Positions 1-11,300 of a stretch of 64,000 nt of DNA are shown here, piece by piece; positions within the stretch are counted from its first letter, which is position 1; each line of letters starts with the position of its first letter. A program made the position numbers and the translations under genes. The notes under the pieces are model-generated. The model was not told where the DNA came from, ran no database searches, and saw only the letters and a program-made list of their open reading frames with translations. The DNA comes from Benincasa hispida (taxonomy: Eukaryota > Streptophyta > Magnoliopsida > Cucurbitales > Cucurbitaceae). The stretch spans positions 29,698,887-29,762,886 of the forward strand of contig NC_052350.1 of assembly GCF_009727055.1 (NCBI RefSeq), read 5' to 3'.

Positions 1-1088
1 GATTTTCATCTTGAATCCATTGGGCTACCAAGAGGACCTTATGGACCTCTAGCTTGAAGCTCCAATGGTACGTGAATAACTGACTAAACTCTTTAATCAC
101 ATTATCCACTATCCGTTAACTACTGTACACTCTACTGAAGATCGACAGCTACACCCTTCACACTACAGATATATTTATGTGTCCATTGGATATAACCAAT
201 CAACAGTATGATGACCCTTCACAAATCACTCATAAGTACAGTTGGACCAAATTACCGTTTTGCCCCTATAGTTACATCTAACTCCTTAAGTACCACTGAT
301 TCCTCTAGTGAACAATATATCATAGTACCACTATGACTAAACCCTTCTCAGACCAATAGAAGGTGTGACGCCACATTGTTCAAACATTAAAATCAGACCT
401 TAGGGGAACAATTTATCTACTTACCCTTGCTTCGGGGAATGAGTGAATTCCATCTTGTGTAAGTGAGTTCCCAGCTCCTCAATCAGAAGAATCCCCAAAA
501 TGGTAGGCTTGTTGAGTCAGTGATCTGGCCACTCTCACCCATGCAAATCAAAGAACCGCCCTCATAGGTAGGAATTCACAACTCACTTAGGATTAAGGTC
601 ATGTTACCTATAGTCATCCTAGTGAAATGAAAGTCTCAATTATGATCGGCATTATATAACGAGACTAAACATTTCTTAGTCCAGTCTTATACAAACTACT
701 TTGTATAGAATATCCCCGTTCGTATGTCTAATACACGAATGATCAGGATCAGATCATTTGTAGCACTTTATAACATTTGTAACAGCTACAAAGCAGGCCA
801 CACTCGTAGTGTCATCAGGATAAGGTATCCCTCCTTATCCATATACTACAGACCATTTAGGTTATCACTTAAAACACGATCCACTTGTATGTCTCCACAT
901 ACATGTTTAAGTTACAATGATAACTATGGATCTTAGTTTATTGGTCTGTAGTTAATGCAACTAAAATATCTCATATTTCATAGACTGAAGTGAATAGAAT
1001 ATCATATATTATAAATCACAAAGTGTTTGTTCAGACAAGTGTTTACAAACTACAAGACTCTACGAGATTTAAGGCATCAACCCCAACA
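1..1088 (-). repeat. Copia LTR, minus orientation, truncated at window edge
   Basis: Non-coding LTR sequence read on the minus strand. It ends at 1088 with ACCCCAACA, so the LTR begins TGTTGGGG on the minus strand, directly next to a purine-rich tract (AGTGGGAGAT) that is the usual polypurine tract of this copia group. The same sequence blocks (for example CTCATAAGTACAGTTGGACC and the GAGTGAATTCCATCTTG stretch) recur at about 2003-2856, 28944-32916 and 58954-59826, all on the minus strand. The far end of the LTR lies outside the window. Confidence 0.8.
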
Positions 1089-1183
1089 ATCTCCCACTTG
1101 TCCTAAAGCTAGTGAGGTATACAAGATAATCAAATTACAAGTACACAAAATAATAAACTAGGGCATAAATGGCCACTACAACA
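1089..1183 (-). other. Copia polypurine tract and 3' untranslated remnant
   Basis: On the minus strand this reads ...AAACTAGGGC-like sequence followed by a GGACAAGTGGGAGAT polypurine tract abutting the LTR start at 1088. The stretch between coding end and LTR in copia A (32917-33024) has the same order: a conserved AATAAACTAGGGCAT block, then the polypurine tract. It is cut off at about 1183, where a second LTR fragment starts, so the pol genes of this element are missing. Confidence 0.6.
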
Positions 1184-1530
1184 AGAATACCCCACTCGCG
1201 TGTAACATACACAAACACATTGGTTCATTATGTTTGTATCGAATACAAAGTGGGTCGTATCCATAGTGTTACCAGAATAAGGTACCCAACCTTACCCTTA
1301 TATTATAGACCCTTTAGGCTAAATCTTGAACATTGATCCCCATATGTCTCCACATATAGTTAAGGACTCATATGACAGCCTTGGATGTTAGTTTATTGGA
1401 TTTAGGATTATTAAGACAAATTAGACAACAATACGAACAATAACATTTATCGATTGAACATTTATAACTCTTTATTAATGATTGTTAATTAATAACATTT
1501 ACTATCTAGAAGTTTTAGGGCATAAAACCC
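1184..1530 (-). repeat. Copia LTR fragment (B/E type), minus orientation
   Basis: The minus strand reads TTGGGTTTTATGCCCTAAAAC at its start, the same LTR start as at 3207 (TGTTAGATTTTATGCCC) and 46752 (TGTTGGGTTTTATGTCC). It also holds the block with CCCTTTAGGCTAAATC and TGTCTCCACATATAG seen at 3390-3480 and 59800. Only the first ~350 bp of the LTR is present. The last two bases of the expected terminus are missing at the junction with the pol fragment. Confidence 0.7.
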
Positions 1531-2002
1531 AATAAAAGCCAGCACTTCAGGTTAGTCTTGTCCTTCTCAATCGTTGAGAGTGTCTCAACGTAGTGGGAGA
1601 GTTGTGATACAACCTGACCGTTACTTGGGTTTAACTGAACTCAAATTGGCATACCAGATGATGGTGTTGAGTATCCATTGTCCTATAAACAGGCAATGAA
1701 TGATGAAGGACAAATGGGTCAAAGCCATGGACCTTGAAATGGAGTCCATGTACTTCAATTTAGTATGGGAGCTTGCAGATTGACCTAAAAGGGTTAAACC
1801 CATAGGGTGTAAATGAATCTGCAAAAGAAAGAGAGATGTAATTGGAAAGATACAGACCTTTAAAGTTAGACTTGTAGCAAAGGGTTATACCCAAAAAGAA
1901 GAGGTTGACTATGAGGAAACTTTTTCCCCTGCTGCTATGCTTAAGTTTATAAGAATTTTCTTGTTCATAACCACATATTATGACTATGAGATATGACAAA
2001 AT
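1531..2002 (+). pseudogene. Copia E: reverse transcriptase N-terminal fragment
   Basis: Conceptual translation with stops and frameshifts gives the end of the integrase C-terminal region (RSGRVVIQPDRYLGL) and the start of the copia RT domain (KAMDLEMESMYFN, then VRLVAKGYTQKEEVDYEETFSP, then YYDYEI). These are conserved landmarks just before the first RT catalytic motif. The same peptide (RSGRVVQQPDQYMGL) occurs in copia B at about 52900, so E and B belong to one family. In-frame stops occur at several places and there is no intact start. Coding stops at about 2000, where an LTR fragment in the opposite orientation interrupts it; RNase H resumes at 2857. Confidence 0.8.
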
Positions 2003-2856
2003 GCTTCACAAAATGCTCGTAAGTACAGTTGGACCAAAAATACCGTTTTGCCTTTGTAGTTACATCTAACTCTTTAAGTACCACTAGTCTCTCTAATGAA
2101 ACAATAAGTCATAGTCCAGCTATGACCAAACCCCTCTCAACTCAAGAGAGGGTGTGGCGCCACATTGTTCAAGCCCTGGAATCAACCCTCAATGGAGCAA
2201 TTTATCTATTTACCCTGACATCAGGGAGGGAGTGAATTTCGTCTTGTGTAGCTGTGTTCCTAACTCCACAATTAGACAAATCTCCAAAATGGTAGGCTTA
2301 TTGAGTTGGCGTTCTGGCCATTTTCACTCATATAAATCAAAGGACCGCCTTCATAAGCAAGAGTTCACAACTCACTCAGGATTCAAGTCATGTCACCTAT
2401 GGTCATCCAGGTGAAATGTAAGTCTCTATTATTAAGGGTATTATATAACGGGACTAGTCATTTTATGGTCTGATCTTATACAAACTCTTTTATATAGAAA
2501 ACCATCACTCAAAGGTCTCTACATGAATGATCAGGATTAGATCATTTGTAGCACTTTACAATAATTGTAACATCTACGTAACGGGCTGTATTCGTAGTGT
2601 CACCAAGATAAGGTACTCTAGCCTTATCCATTTACTACAAACCATTTAGGTTATCACTTAAACATGATCCACCTGTATGTCTCTACATATATGTTTAAGC
2701 GACAAATGATAACCTTGGATGTTAGTCTATTTATTTGTGGGTTAATGTTACTACATGTCAAATAAAACATCTCATATTTTATTAAATAAATAAAAAGTTT
2801 GTACATTAAAATTACAAACTATAGAACCCACGAGATTTAGGATATCAAACTCAACA
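2003..2856 (-). repeat. Truncated copia LTR between two pol fragments
   Basis: This is minus-orientation LTR of the same type as 1-1088. It starts in mid-LTR (CGTAAGTACAGTTGGACC) and ends at the LTR terminus (AAACTCAACA, i.e. TGTTGAG on the minus strand). It sits between the RT fragment ending at about 2002 and the RNase H fragment starting at 2857 of copia E. No matching target duplication is visible and only about half the LTR is present, so deletion or rearrangement followed the insertion. Confidence 0.7.
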
Positions 2857-3078
2857 GTGATAACAGTGGGGCAGTAGCCAACTCTAAATAACCTCACAAT
2901 CACAAACGTGGAAAGCATTAAGAGAAAGTATCACTTGATACGGGAGATTGTGCAAAGAGGAGATGTGACCATCACAATTTCCTCAGAGCACAACATCGCT
3001 GATCAATTTTCGAAGACTCTCTTGGCTAAAGTGTTTGAGGGTCATCTAGAGAATCTAGATCTATGAGACATGTACATA
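2857..3078 (+). pseudogene. Copia E: RNase H C-terminal fragment
   Basis: Translation gives DNSGAVANSK, KRGKH, then after a frameshift RKYHLIREIVQRGDV, HNIADQFSKTL and AKVFEGHLENLDL. This is the end of the copia RNase H domain, including the catalytic Asp of the (C)DNSGAVA motif. There are in-frame stops after ANSK and after KRGKH. The same region in copia A (33025-33384, minus) is in better condition and reads LYCDNNEAVANTK. A stop codon follows the last conserved block at 3064-3068. Confidence 0.85.
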
Positions 3079-3206
3079 ATATAATCTAGGGTAGGTGGGA
3101 GATGTATAATGGGTATATAGATGCCCTAGTTTATTGTATTTAGTATTATTTCGCCTTTTGGATTGTGTATAACCCACTGACTAGAGTTTTAGTTAAAGTG
3201 GGAGTT
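3079..3206 (+). other. Copia E 3' untranslated region with polypurine tract
   Basis: A short non-coding stretch after the RNase H stop contains a GGTGGGAGATGTATAATGGG segment, the conserved GCCCTAGTTTATTGTATT block, and a polypurine tract AAAGTGGGAGTT at 3195-3206 immediately before the LTR start TGTTAG. The polypurine tract primes plus-strand DNA synthesis in LTR retrotransposons. Confidence 0.75.
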
Positions 3207-4845
3207 TGTTAGATTTTATGCCCTAAAACTCATAGATAGTAAATGTTATTAATTGACCGTCATAAAAAAGAGTTATGGATGTTAAATCAATAAATGTTAT
3301 TGTTTCTATTATTGTCTATTTTGTCTTAATAACCTTAAATATAATAAACTAACATCCAATATTGTCTTATGAGTCTTGAACTATATGTGGAGACACACAG
3401 GGATCAATGTTTAAGATATAGCCTAAAGGGTCTATAGTATAGGGATAAGGCTAAGTACCTTATCCTGGTAACACTATGGATACAATCCATTTTGTATTTA
3501 ATACAAACATAATGATCCAATGCGTTCGTGTAGGTGACACGCGAGCGGGGGTATCCTATGCAATGAGTTTGTGTAGGACTGAACCGCGAAATAGTAACCA
3601 TAAGATGTAACACTGTTGACTAGTCAAGCTTTTATTTCAATAGGATGACCTAGGCGACTTAGTCTTAATCTTGAGTATATTATGAACTCCTGTTCATGAG
3701 AGATTGTCCTTTCATTTCCATGGGTGAGGGTGGCCAGTTTGTCGACTCAATATGCCTACCATTTTGGGAACAAGATCGAGTGGGGAGTTGGGAACATAAT
3801 AACAAGATGAAATTCACTCCTTCCTGCCTTAAGGATAAGTAGATAAGTATTCCCTTAAGTGGTGTCTCCAAGACTTGAACAAAGAGCCTTACCCTCTCGT
3901 TAGCCTAAGAGGGGTTTCTGTTTATTGGTGGGACCATAAACATATTGTTCATTAGAGGAGCATTGGTATTTAAGGAACCAGAGGTAACCCAAGGGTAAAA
4001 CGGTAATTTGACCTAGTTGGAGTTACAAACACTCGTGATGGATTAATTTGTTGGTATTGTTCTATATTCGTGGACACAGAAATATATCTGTAGTGAGAAA
4101 AGTGCAGCTGTGGGTTTTTAGTGAGTGTACCCACAGTTAATGAATATTGATTAATTTGGTTAATGAGTTTAGCTAATTAATCTTATATCTTTGGAGCTTC
4201 TGATCTACAGGTCCACCAAGTCCCCTTGTTAGCTCACTAGAGGATACTTAAGAGGGATAATTTGAATTGTTCAAATTAATTCTAGGAAACTATATATTAA
4301 TGTGATTAATATATAATTATGGATATGATCTATAATTAAATTGGAAAGTGATATTTGAATAAGATTCAAATTAATTAATTCAAAGTGAATTAGATTCACA
4401 AAGAATTAATTAATAGAGAGATTTTACACATATACATGGGATGTATATGATAATTAAATATATACATTGAATTGGATTTAATGTATAAATAGTTATTTAA
4501 TTTTTGTGCAAATTAAAATTAAATAAGTGTTATTTAATTCGGCTAATTAATTAAGGATTATTGAATTAAATGGGCTAATTGATTAAATAAGTGTTATTTA
4601 TAATTATAGAAAAGAAAAATATTAGGAAAAAGGCTTGACCCTTTCTCTATATAAGCCCTTTCTACGGCCCTTTGGGAAGATACATTGAAATACATATCAT
4701 AATACATAATACCATAGTGTTATTCTGCAGAATTTTTTCCCTAAGCCATAAAGAAAATTCTCTCTATTCTCTAAACCTTTATCTCCTCTCACTTTTCCAA
4801 TAATTGGATACCACCTATCCGTTATTGGAATCCCAGAGAATGATG
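3207..4845 (+). repeat. Copia E 3' LTR, proximal part
   Basis: The LTR begins TGTTAGATTTTATGCCC right after the polypurine tract. A TATA-box-like CTCTATATAAGCC lies at 4645-4657, followed by a pyrimidine-rich stretch, as in the R region of copia LTRs. The LTR is broken at 4845 by copia D and resumes at 16835. The flanking bases TGATG (4841-4845) and TAATG (16835-16839) are the likely target duplication, differing at one base. Confidence 0.8.
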
Positions 4846-5278
4846 TGTTAGATATATTTAAATAATAATATGTTTAATTAAAGTATGGGCTATGTATGTG
4901 AATTAATAATTTATCACATTGGGTTATTTTATTAGATTGGGCCCTATTATGTAATCTAATTAATTAAGGCCTTAGATTCGTATGGATTTAATGGTAGAAG
5001 CCTATTCCTAGTTAATTATGGTTTAATGGGAACCCTAATTGAACTAGTATATAAGAGACATTAGGGTTGTGGTCCCCAATATACCAAAAAAATAAGTACT
5101 CAGTCTTTGAATCCCATCTAGAGAAAGATCCTACTAAGAGCATTCAGAGTTTTGGTTGAGGAAGACCATAGTCAGCTATTATCAATTTTGCAATGGAATC
5201 CGATATGTTATTCTTGACAATTTGGCATGAATAATCCTAGGGTTTATCCAATATAGATATTAAGAATTTATGCTAACA
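4846..5278 (+). repeat. Copia D 5' LTR
   Basis: Starts TGTTAGATATATTTAAATAA and ends ATGCTAACA, giving short inverted ends TGTTAG/CTAACA. A TATA box candidate GTATATAAGAG is at about 5047-5057. It matches 16369-16834 over its length, with small differences including the missing terminal A in the 3' copy and a short deletion near 5210. Confidence 0.9.
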
Positions 5279-5280
5279 AG

Positions 5281-5292
5281 TGGTATCGGAGC
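5281..5292 (+). other. Primer binding site, tRNA-iMet type
   Basis: TGGTATCGGAGC lies two bases after the 5' LTR. It differs by one base from the standard copia primer site TGGTATCAGAGC, which pairs with the 3' end of initiator tRNA-Met and primes minus-strand DNA synthesis. Confidence 0.85.
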
Positions 5293-6513
5293 ATGAATTT
5301 CATGTCAGATTGGTGGTTTAGGTTTGTTTTCCATTGAGATTTTGATTTTTAGTTAAAGAATTCAAATATTATTTAAAAGAAAAAGAGAGGAAAAAAAAGG
5401 TTGAACACAATTTTACTGAATGTTCAGATTTTTCCATGTGGATTTGTGTTCTTTTGTAATCTGATTTGTGTTCTTTAGCATTTTAATGTGATTGAAAATT
5501 GGCATGAACACAATTTTTATTTCAATTTTTTTCTTTTAATGTTTTTTGCAATTTGTGCAAGTTCTTGGGTAGACAATTTATGTTCTTGCATAGTTTTTTT
5601 TTTCTTTTAATCGATGAATTCGGTAGATTCAAATCCAAAGAACTGATTAATCAATTTTGTTAATAATTAATCTATCCAAGTTTTCCAATCTAAAATCTAT
5701 TGGGAATAAAACAATCTATTTGATTTTACCGGTGATTTTTCTTTAATCTTGCCGATAATTCTTGATTTTAATTATTGATAATTTAGTGAATTTAAAATAA
5801 AGATTTTTAATTGATAATTTTGTGAATTCAGTTTTAATTTGAGTGAAAATATTGTCAATTTAAGTTAAATTTGATTAATCATATTGTGGATTTAATTTAA
5901 ATTTGATTAATCATGTTGTGGATTAAGGATTTATTGATCATGTTGTAGACTAAATTAAAATTTGATTGATATTTTGGTGAATTTAAATTAAAATTTGATT
6001 GATGATATTTGGCGATATTCACATGTTTATGCCACTATAATTGTATTATGTGCATGCAATTATTAAGTGAATATTGGTAAAGGCTATCTGGTGTTCTTCC
6101 TCTTTTATTTTTATACAATAATATTATTATATTATTGTGTCTTATATTTTCGATTGAATTAGTCAAAATAATATGTTACCAAAGTAGCCTCTGTTATCTA
6201 GATTAATTTAATTCTAAAATATAAAATGTACATATTCATGAATTTATGCGGATAATTATCGGCCCAAAGGAAGATAATTATTTGGCCAAATTGTGGGTAT
6301 GCATGTGGTGATGAGTATGTGACAATTATAAGGATTGCTCATGTGAAAAATAGTCGGTCCAATGAAAGGCTATTTTTTGACATAGTTAATTGTTATTTAC
6401 AGTTGGTATTTTGGCCTAAAGATTGGGCATCAATGTTGTGTTAGGTATCTTGTTAAAGGGGCCCACCACATATGTGAAATTATTTTGCTATATTTTAATT
6501 GTAAGCATATGTT
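5293..6513 (+). other. Copia D untranslated leader
   Basis: A 1.2-kb AT-rich leader with no long reading frame. Imperfect repeats of TTTGATTGAT and GTTGTGGATTAA type units occur at about 5760-6010. It ends in a pyrimidine-rich stretch and TTGTTTCAG at about 6520-6533, which resembles a 3' splice site just before the conserved gag sequence. This may mean that gag translation uses a spliced leader (inference). Confidence 0.5.
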
Positions 6514-7197
6514 TTGTTGTTTATTGTTTCAGTTGATCTTACTCAAATATTTGGAAATTTGAGTTCAATTCCTAAGCTGAATGGATCGAACTTCAAGATT
6601 TGGAAGGAAAGCCTAGAGATACTTCTCGGGTGTATGGATTTGAACCTTGGATTAAGGACTGATAAACCTACTTCTACTGATGAACAGCCAAATATGGCTA
6701 ATATAGAGAAGTGGGAACCACCAAATCGCATGTGTCTGATGATCATTAGGCACTCCATTTTAGAGTCTTTTCAAGGCTCTATCATGGAATGTGAAAATAC
6801 CAATAAGTTCTTTGCTCAAATTGAGAAATATTTTGCTAAAAATGAGAAAGTGGAAGCAAGTAGTCTTTTGACTTCTTTAACTTCTATGAGGTATAAGGGC
6901 AATGGAAACATAAGGGAGTACATTATGGAAATGTCCAATCTCACAGGTAAATTAAAGACACTTGATATCGAGATAAATGAAAATTTATTCGTGCATCTGG
7001 TACTTATCTCTTTTCCTGCACAATTCACTCAGTTTAAGATAAGCTATAATACTAAGAAGGATAAATGGAGTATTAATGAGCTTATCTCACAATGTGTGCA
7101 AAAAGAAGATAAGATTAAGAAAGAAAGGACAAAAAGTGCTCCTTTGGCAACAGGCTCTCGTGATAAGAAGAAAAGGAAATTTTTTGATGTTGCATAA
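6514..7197 (+). CDS. gag: Copia D Gag (capsid) protein, UBN2-like
   Basis: A 227-residue open frame that is the best-preserved gene of the element. Residues ~18-35 (SIPKLNGSNFKIWKESLE) are the typical N-terminal gag signature of plant copia elements. The central part (HSILESF, NTNKFFAQIEKYF, LLTSLTSMRYKGNGNIREYI) follows the UBN2/retrotrans_gag pattern, and the C terminus is basic (KKERTK, RDKKKRKF). Gag assembles the virus-like particle in the cytoplasm. The zinc knuckle lies after the stop at 7197, so a frameshift or stop separates it. The first ATG residues (MLFIVS) are probably leader; the conserved protein starts near VDLTQIF. Confidence 0.85.
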   Translation: MLFIVSVDLTQIFGNLSSIPKLNGSNFKIWKESLEILLGCMDLNLGLRTDKPTSTDEQPNMANIEKWEPPNRMCLMIIRHSILESFQGSIMECENTNKFFAQIEKYFAKNEKVEASSLLTSLTSMRYKGNGNIREYIMEMSNLTGKLKTLDIEINENLFVHLVLISFPAQFTQFKISYNTKKDKWSINELISQCVQKEDKIKKERTKSAPLATGSRDKKKRKFFDVA

Positions 7198-7640
7198 GAG
7201 ATATCTCAGTAGAAAAAAAACAAGAAACAAACTACTGAAAATCCCTTTTTTCTGCAAAAGGAAAGATCAGTTCAAGAAAGATTGTCTAAGTATGCCAAGT
7301 GGCGTGTAAAGAAGGGTAAACTTCTTACTTTAGTTTGTTCTGAAGTTAAGTTAGCTTATGTACCTACAGATACTTGGTGGGTAGATTATGGTGCTACGCT
7401 CACATAAGTATATCAATGCAGGGTTGCCTATGGAGCCGGCCGCCAAGTGATGCTGAAAGATTCATCTATGTGGACGATGACAAAGCAGTTCCAGTTGAAG
7501 CTATTGGAAATTTTAGATTACTTTTAAATACTGAATGTTATTTGGATCTAAATGAGATTTTTGTTGTACCGTCATTTAAACGGAATTTAGTTTCTATTTC
7601 CAGTTTGGACAAATTTGATTTTTCTTGTTCTTCTTGAAAT
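7198..7640 (+). pseudogene. Copia D zinc knuckle and aspartic protease remnant
   Basis: In shifting frames one reads FFCKRKDQFKKDC, a damaged CX2C-type zinc knuckle, then YAKWRVKKGKLLTLVC and DTWWVDYGA. The last matches the D-S/T-G-A active site of copia protease with Ser replaced by Tyr, which should inactivate it. Further on, SRPPSDAERFIYVDDDKAVPVEAIGNFRLLL and FVVPSFKRNLVSISSLDKF are the rest of the protease domain. Protease would cut the Gag-Pol polyprotein. At least one stop and two frame changes are present. Confidence 0.75.
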
Positions 7641-8499
7641 AATAAAGTTAGTCTTTTTCAAGATTCTAAGCTTATTTGTACCGGTTCTTTAATTGATAGT
7701 CTATATATACTTGATTCTTTTACTTCATTTAACAAGATCTTGTTATCTAATTCATGTGGTACAAAGTGTAAATTAAATGAAAATTCCGCTATGTTATGGT
7801 ACAAGCGTTTAGGTCACATCTCTAAACAGAGAATTCAGAGACTTGTGTCAAATGGAATTCTTGATTCCCTTGATTTAAGTAACTTCAACGTTTGCGTGGA
7901 ATGTATTAAGGGAAAATAGACAAACATAAGAAAATTAGGTGCCAACAGATGCTCAAATGTCTTAGAACTAATACATACATACATTTGTGATCCATTCCCT
8001 ACGACCTCTTAGAATGGACAACAATATTTTATTACGTTCATAGACGACTATTCAAGATGGGTACCTATATTTAATTCATGAGAAGTCTCAATCCTTGGAT
8101 GTTTTCAAGTCTTTGAAAGCTGAAGTCGAACTTCAACTTGGAAAGAAAATTACAGCTGTCAAATCTGATCGTGGTGGTGAATATTACGGTAGATATGATG
8201 GATCAGGTAAACAACGTCCAGGGCCTTTTGCCAAATATCTAGAGGAATATGGAATCGTCCAACAATACACTATGCCGGGCAAACCCAGCAAGAATGGTGT
8301 AGCAGAAAGGCGAAATAGAACACTTAAGGATATGGTAAAAAGTATGATTAGCCATTCTTCTCTACCAGAATCCCTTTGGGCTGAGGCACTAAAGACTGTA
8401 ACATATATCCTTAATAACGTACCTAGTAAAGCAGTAGCCAAAACTCCTTATGAGTTATGGATAGGAAAGAAGCCTAGTATTAGGCATCTTCACATTTAG
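7641..8499 (+). pseudogene. Copia D GAG-pre-integrase and integrase core
   Basis: The pre-integrase zinc region reads LWYKRLGHISKQRIQRL at about 7797. The integrase core reads [13 protein letters not shown] (first catalytic Asp), then after stops [10 protein letters not shown] (second Asp) and [16 protein letters not shown] (catalytic Glu). Integrase inserts the cDNA into the genome. The frame is open from 8095 to 8499 (134 residues), but upstream stops at about 7918, 8009 and 8080 and the stop at 8497 break the polyprotein. The D,D,E triad is still recognisable. Confidence 0.85.
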
Positions 8500-9002
8500 G
8501 GTTGTCCAGCTGAGGCTAGGCCTTATAGGCCTAATGAAAGAAAATTGGACTCAAGAACTATTAGCTGCTATTTTGTTGGGTATTCTAAGCGCTCTCGGGG
8601 TTTCAAGTTTTATGATCCCACTTCTAGATCATTGTTTGAAACAGGAAATGCTAGATTCCTTAAGGATGTCGAGTTTGGGGGGGAAGATAACATAAGAAAA
8701 GTTGTCTTTAAAGAGGAATTGGTTTCTTTTCCTCATGTGATTATAAATGATGTTCAAGCTCCAATTCCTGACTTCATTATTGAACCAATTATAGAACAAG
8801 ACAACATTGAAGTCCCCATTGTTGAACCTGAAGTTCAAACTCAACAACCTATAGAAGTGCCACTAAGAAGATCTACTAGAGAGAGAAGAACTGCAATTCC
8901 AGATGATTATATTGTGTTTCTTCAAAAACATCAAGATAATGTGGGCGTAATAGAAGATGATCCAATCAACTTCCAACAAGCTTTACACAGTTCTAACTCT
9001 TA
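8500..9002 (+). pseudogene. Copia D integrase C-terminal region
   Basis: A 152-residue open stretch (8545-9003) continues the integrase: GCPAEARPYRPNERKLDSRT and CYFVGYSKRSRGFKFYDP are the usual post-core motifs. It is followed by an acidic, low-conservation linker and RRSTRERRTAIPDDYIVFL, the conserved block just before RT. A stop separates it from the catalytic core at 8497, and another stop or frame change at 9003 precedes the RT start. Confidence 0.8.
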
Positions 9003-9483
9003 AAAGTGGATGTGCTATGGAAGAGGAAATAAAATCCATGAAAGACAACGACGTTTGGGAACTTGTCGAACTGAAATCAGGAATGAAACTCATAGGTTGT
9101 AAATGGATATTTAAAACCAAAAGGGATTCACATGGCAATATCGAAAGATATAAGGCTTGTCTTATTGCAAAGGGTTTTACTCAAAAGGAAGGCATTGATT
9201 ACAAAGAGACTTTCTCTCTGATTTCCTCGAAAGACTCTTTTAGGGTAATCATGGCACTGATAGGTCACGTTGATTTAGAGCTACATTAGATGGATGTAAA
9301 AACTATGTTTCTCAATGGAAACATTGATGAGACAATTTATATGGTGCAACCAGAAAACTTTGTATCTGGTAATTCAAAGTCTATGGTGTGCAAATTAAAG
9401 AAATCCATCTACGGTTTCAAGCACCTCGTCAATGATATCACAAATTCCATGAAGTGATAACCTCAATTGGTTTTGAAGTGAAC
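8957..9483 (+). pseudogene. Copia D reverse transcriptase, N-terminal part
   Basis: Translation gives AMEEEIKSMKDNDVWELVEL, GCKWIFKTKRDSHGN, ARLIAKGFTQKEGIDY-like ACLIAKGFTQKEGIDYKETFS, and VDLELH then a stop then MDVKTMFLNGN, KKSIYGFK. These are the first RT motifs of copia elements. The gene is cut after GFEVN at 9483 by element I. The next residues, VEDCVYHQF, appear at 14889, so the two halves join without loss if one copy of the target duplication is removed. Confidence 0.85.
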
Positions 9484-11277
9484 TAATGACATGTAGAAAT
9501 GCATGTCATCTTAGGCCTTTTACTTAGAATTATGAAGGTTGTTAAGCGGAATATGCGGCAATTATGACAGGAATTCAAGAGAAAATGAGCTTGCGGCGTT
9601 CAGCATTGAGAATCTCGACTAATCCATTATTATGCATTATTATGCGTTGAATTGTCTATTTTTGTAGCAAATGCAGGAAATGGACGCAAATGCGAAAACC
9701 GGACTACCGCATAGACGACCGCATACAGAGAAACTCTCCATCGGAAAGGTAAATGTATTCGATCAATGCATGGGTGTTGCGGTGATCAGTCGCATGCGTC
9801 CATCGTATAGGAGTTGTGATCGTCAAACGATTGTGGTCATCGTGTAGAAGTTGCAGTATTAAGCGAATGCGGTCACTACATGATTCAAGCTACACGATAA
9901 CACATAATAGAGGGATCAACGCTAGGTTGGTGGAATGAACGCATCAGCGCAGATCTCGAGAAAAGCAAAAGATGATGTTGACATTTCACCTACCACGCTG
10001 TTAGCAGCAGAGATTCAGAAAGGACTAACACGCCACGAATATCAGAATCAGAGCAATCCATTAATGTTGTCGACGATCCAAACTCTATATAAAGAAATCG
10101 ATGAACAGAATTTCAACTTGTTCGGGGATTATCCCTGCAATCCAGGGTTTTCCCTGTGATCTAGATATTGTGTGAGAAGAAAGCTTGAGAGCTTTTCATC
10201 TCCCTCATCCATTCCGAGTGAAGACCGGAGTTTTTGACCAGAGTTAGATCTCGAGAGATTTAGCTCCACCGCCAATCCATGGCACCACCGATAGCCTTGA
10301 TGCACATCCGCGGGAAGCAAGTTATTGCTTCTAGCTGGTCATTTCATTTCCTCTTCTTTGCTTGTATTGTATTGTATTACATTTTGTCATTATGAAATTA
10401 ATACATTATGTGTTCAATGCATTTCTGTGTTTCCTTCGATTCCATCTCCATCTTCTTTACTTAGCATCCATAACTTTCTTTGCATCACTTAGTATGATTG
10501 CTAGAGTATCGCATACTTAGTCATGTAGATTCCAAATCTAAGACTCGAGAGAGCAGATTGGAATGCATAAGCAAGAATGGGGAACTTAGAGATAAGCATC
10601 GTTTGCTATCACACAGCGTATGCACCCTACGGATAGGATATTGCATGCGTCCAGAAGTAGGATACGGTGGTATGCGGCTATCATGCTCATGCAACGAGAG
10701 CACGTGAGCGGGTTATGGAAGTTTAGGCAGCATAGACTTCCCAGCACTATCGCATATACATCGCATACGTCCTAGAAATAGGCTCAAGTGTGTGTAGCAT
10801 GATCACATAGCTTGCGTTGGCTGAAGTTGCTCTTGCGGTCAAGCTCAGTGTTGTACTGAAGACATCTCCACATTTTATCTGTTTTTCCATCCATTTACTT
10901 CCTGTCAATAGTTTTCGTGTCTCTACCTCTCATTCATTTTCTCATTGCGTTGTCTGTTACTTAGGAGTAGAAGTAGTGTTAGTGTAGAAACCCCCTCCAA
11001 CATTTCTTTATTCAACCACCACATGCACATTACCGCATATGCCTAGCTACAAATCCTTGAGTTCGACCTCGGATCACCCGAGAAACTTGCGTTCATGTTA
11101 TACTTGGCGTGAGTGCAAGAAAACTTGTGACAGGAACACATGGTCATCGCATACATCTATTAATGCATAGTCATTCCAACGCATGACCATCGACGCATAA
11201 CCTTAGAACATATATCGCATATTGCGTTCCACAAAATTTTAGTTGTCGGGTAATTGACGTCTAATTTCCTGTCATCA
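9484..11277 (+). repeat. Element I 5' LTR
   Basis: Begins TAATGACATG, probably a mutated TGATGACATG, forming a hairpin with CATGTCATC 8 bases on. Ends CCTGTCATCA just before the primer site. A TATA-like CTCTATATAAAGA is at 10083-10095. Near its end it carries the CCTTGAGTTCGACCTCGGAT block shared with other gypsy LTRs here. Relative to the 3' LTR it lacks about 300 bp (present at about 13725-14025). Confidence 0.85.
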
Positions 11278-11283
11278 AGTTTT

Positions 11284-11300
11284 TGGCGCCATTGCTAGGA
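11284..11300 (+). other. Primer binding site, tRNA-Asp type
   Basis: TGGCGCCATTGCTAGGA follows the LTR end after AGTTTT. It matches the reverse complement of the plant tRNA-Asp 3' end (TGGCGCCGTTGCCGGGGA) with three mismatches. This primer is used by Athila-group gypsy elements. The same AGTTTTTGGCG-type sequence follows the LTRs of elements C and J. Confidence 0.8.

Noticed and set aside
11284..11300. tRNA gene fragment
   Set aside because: Only the reverse complement of a tRNA 3' end is present, in the primer-site position next to an LTR.
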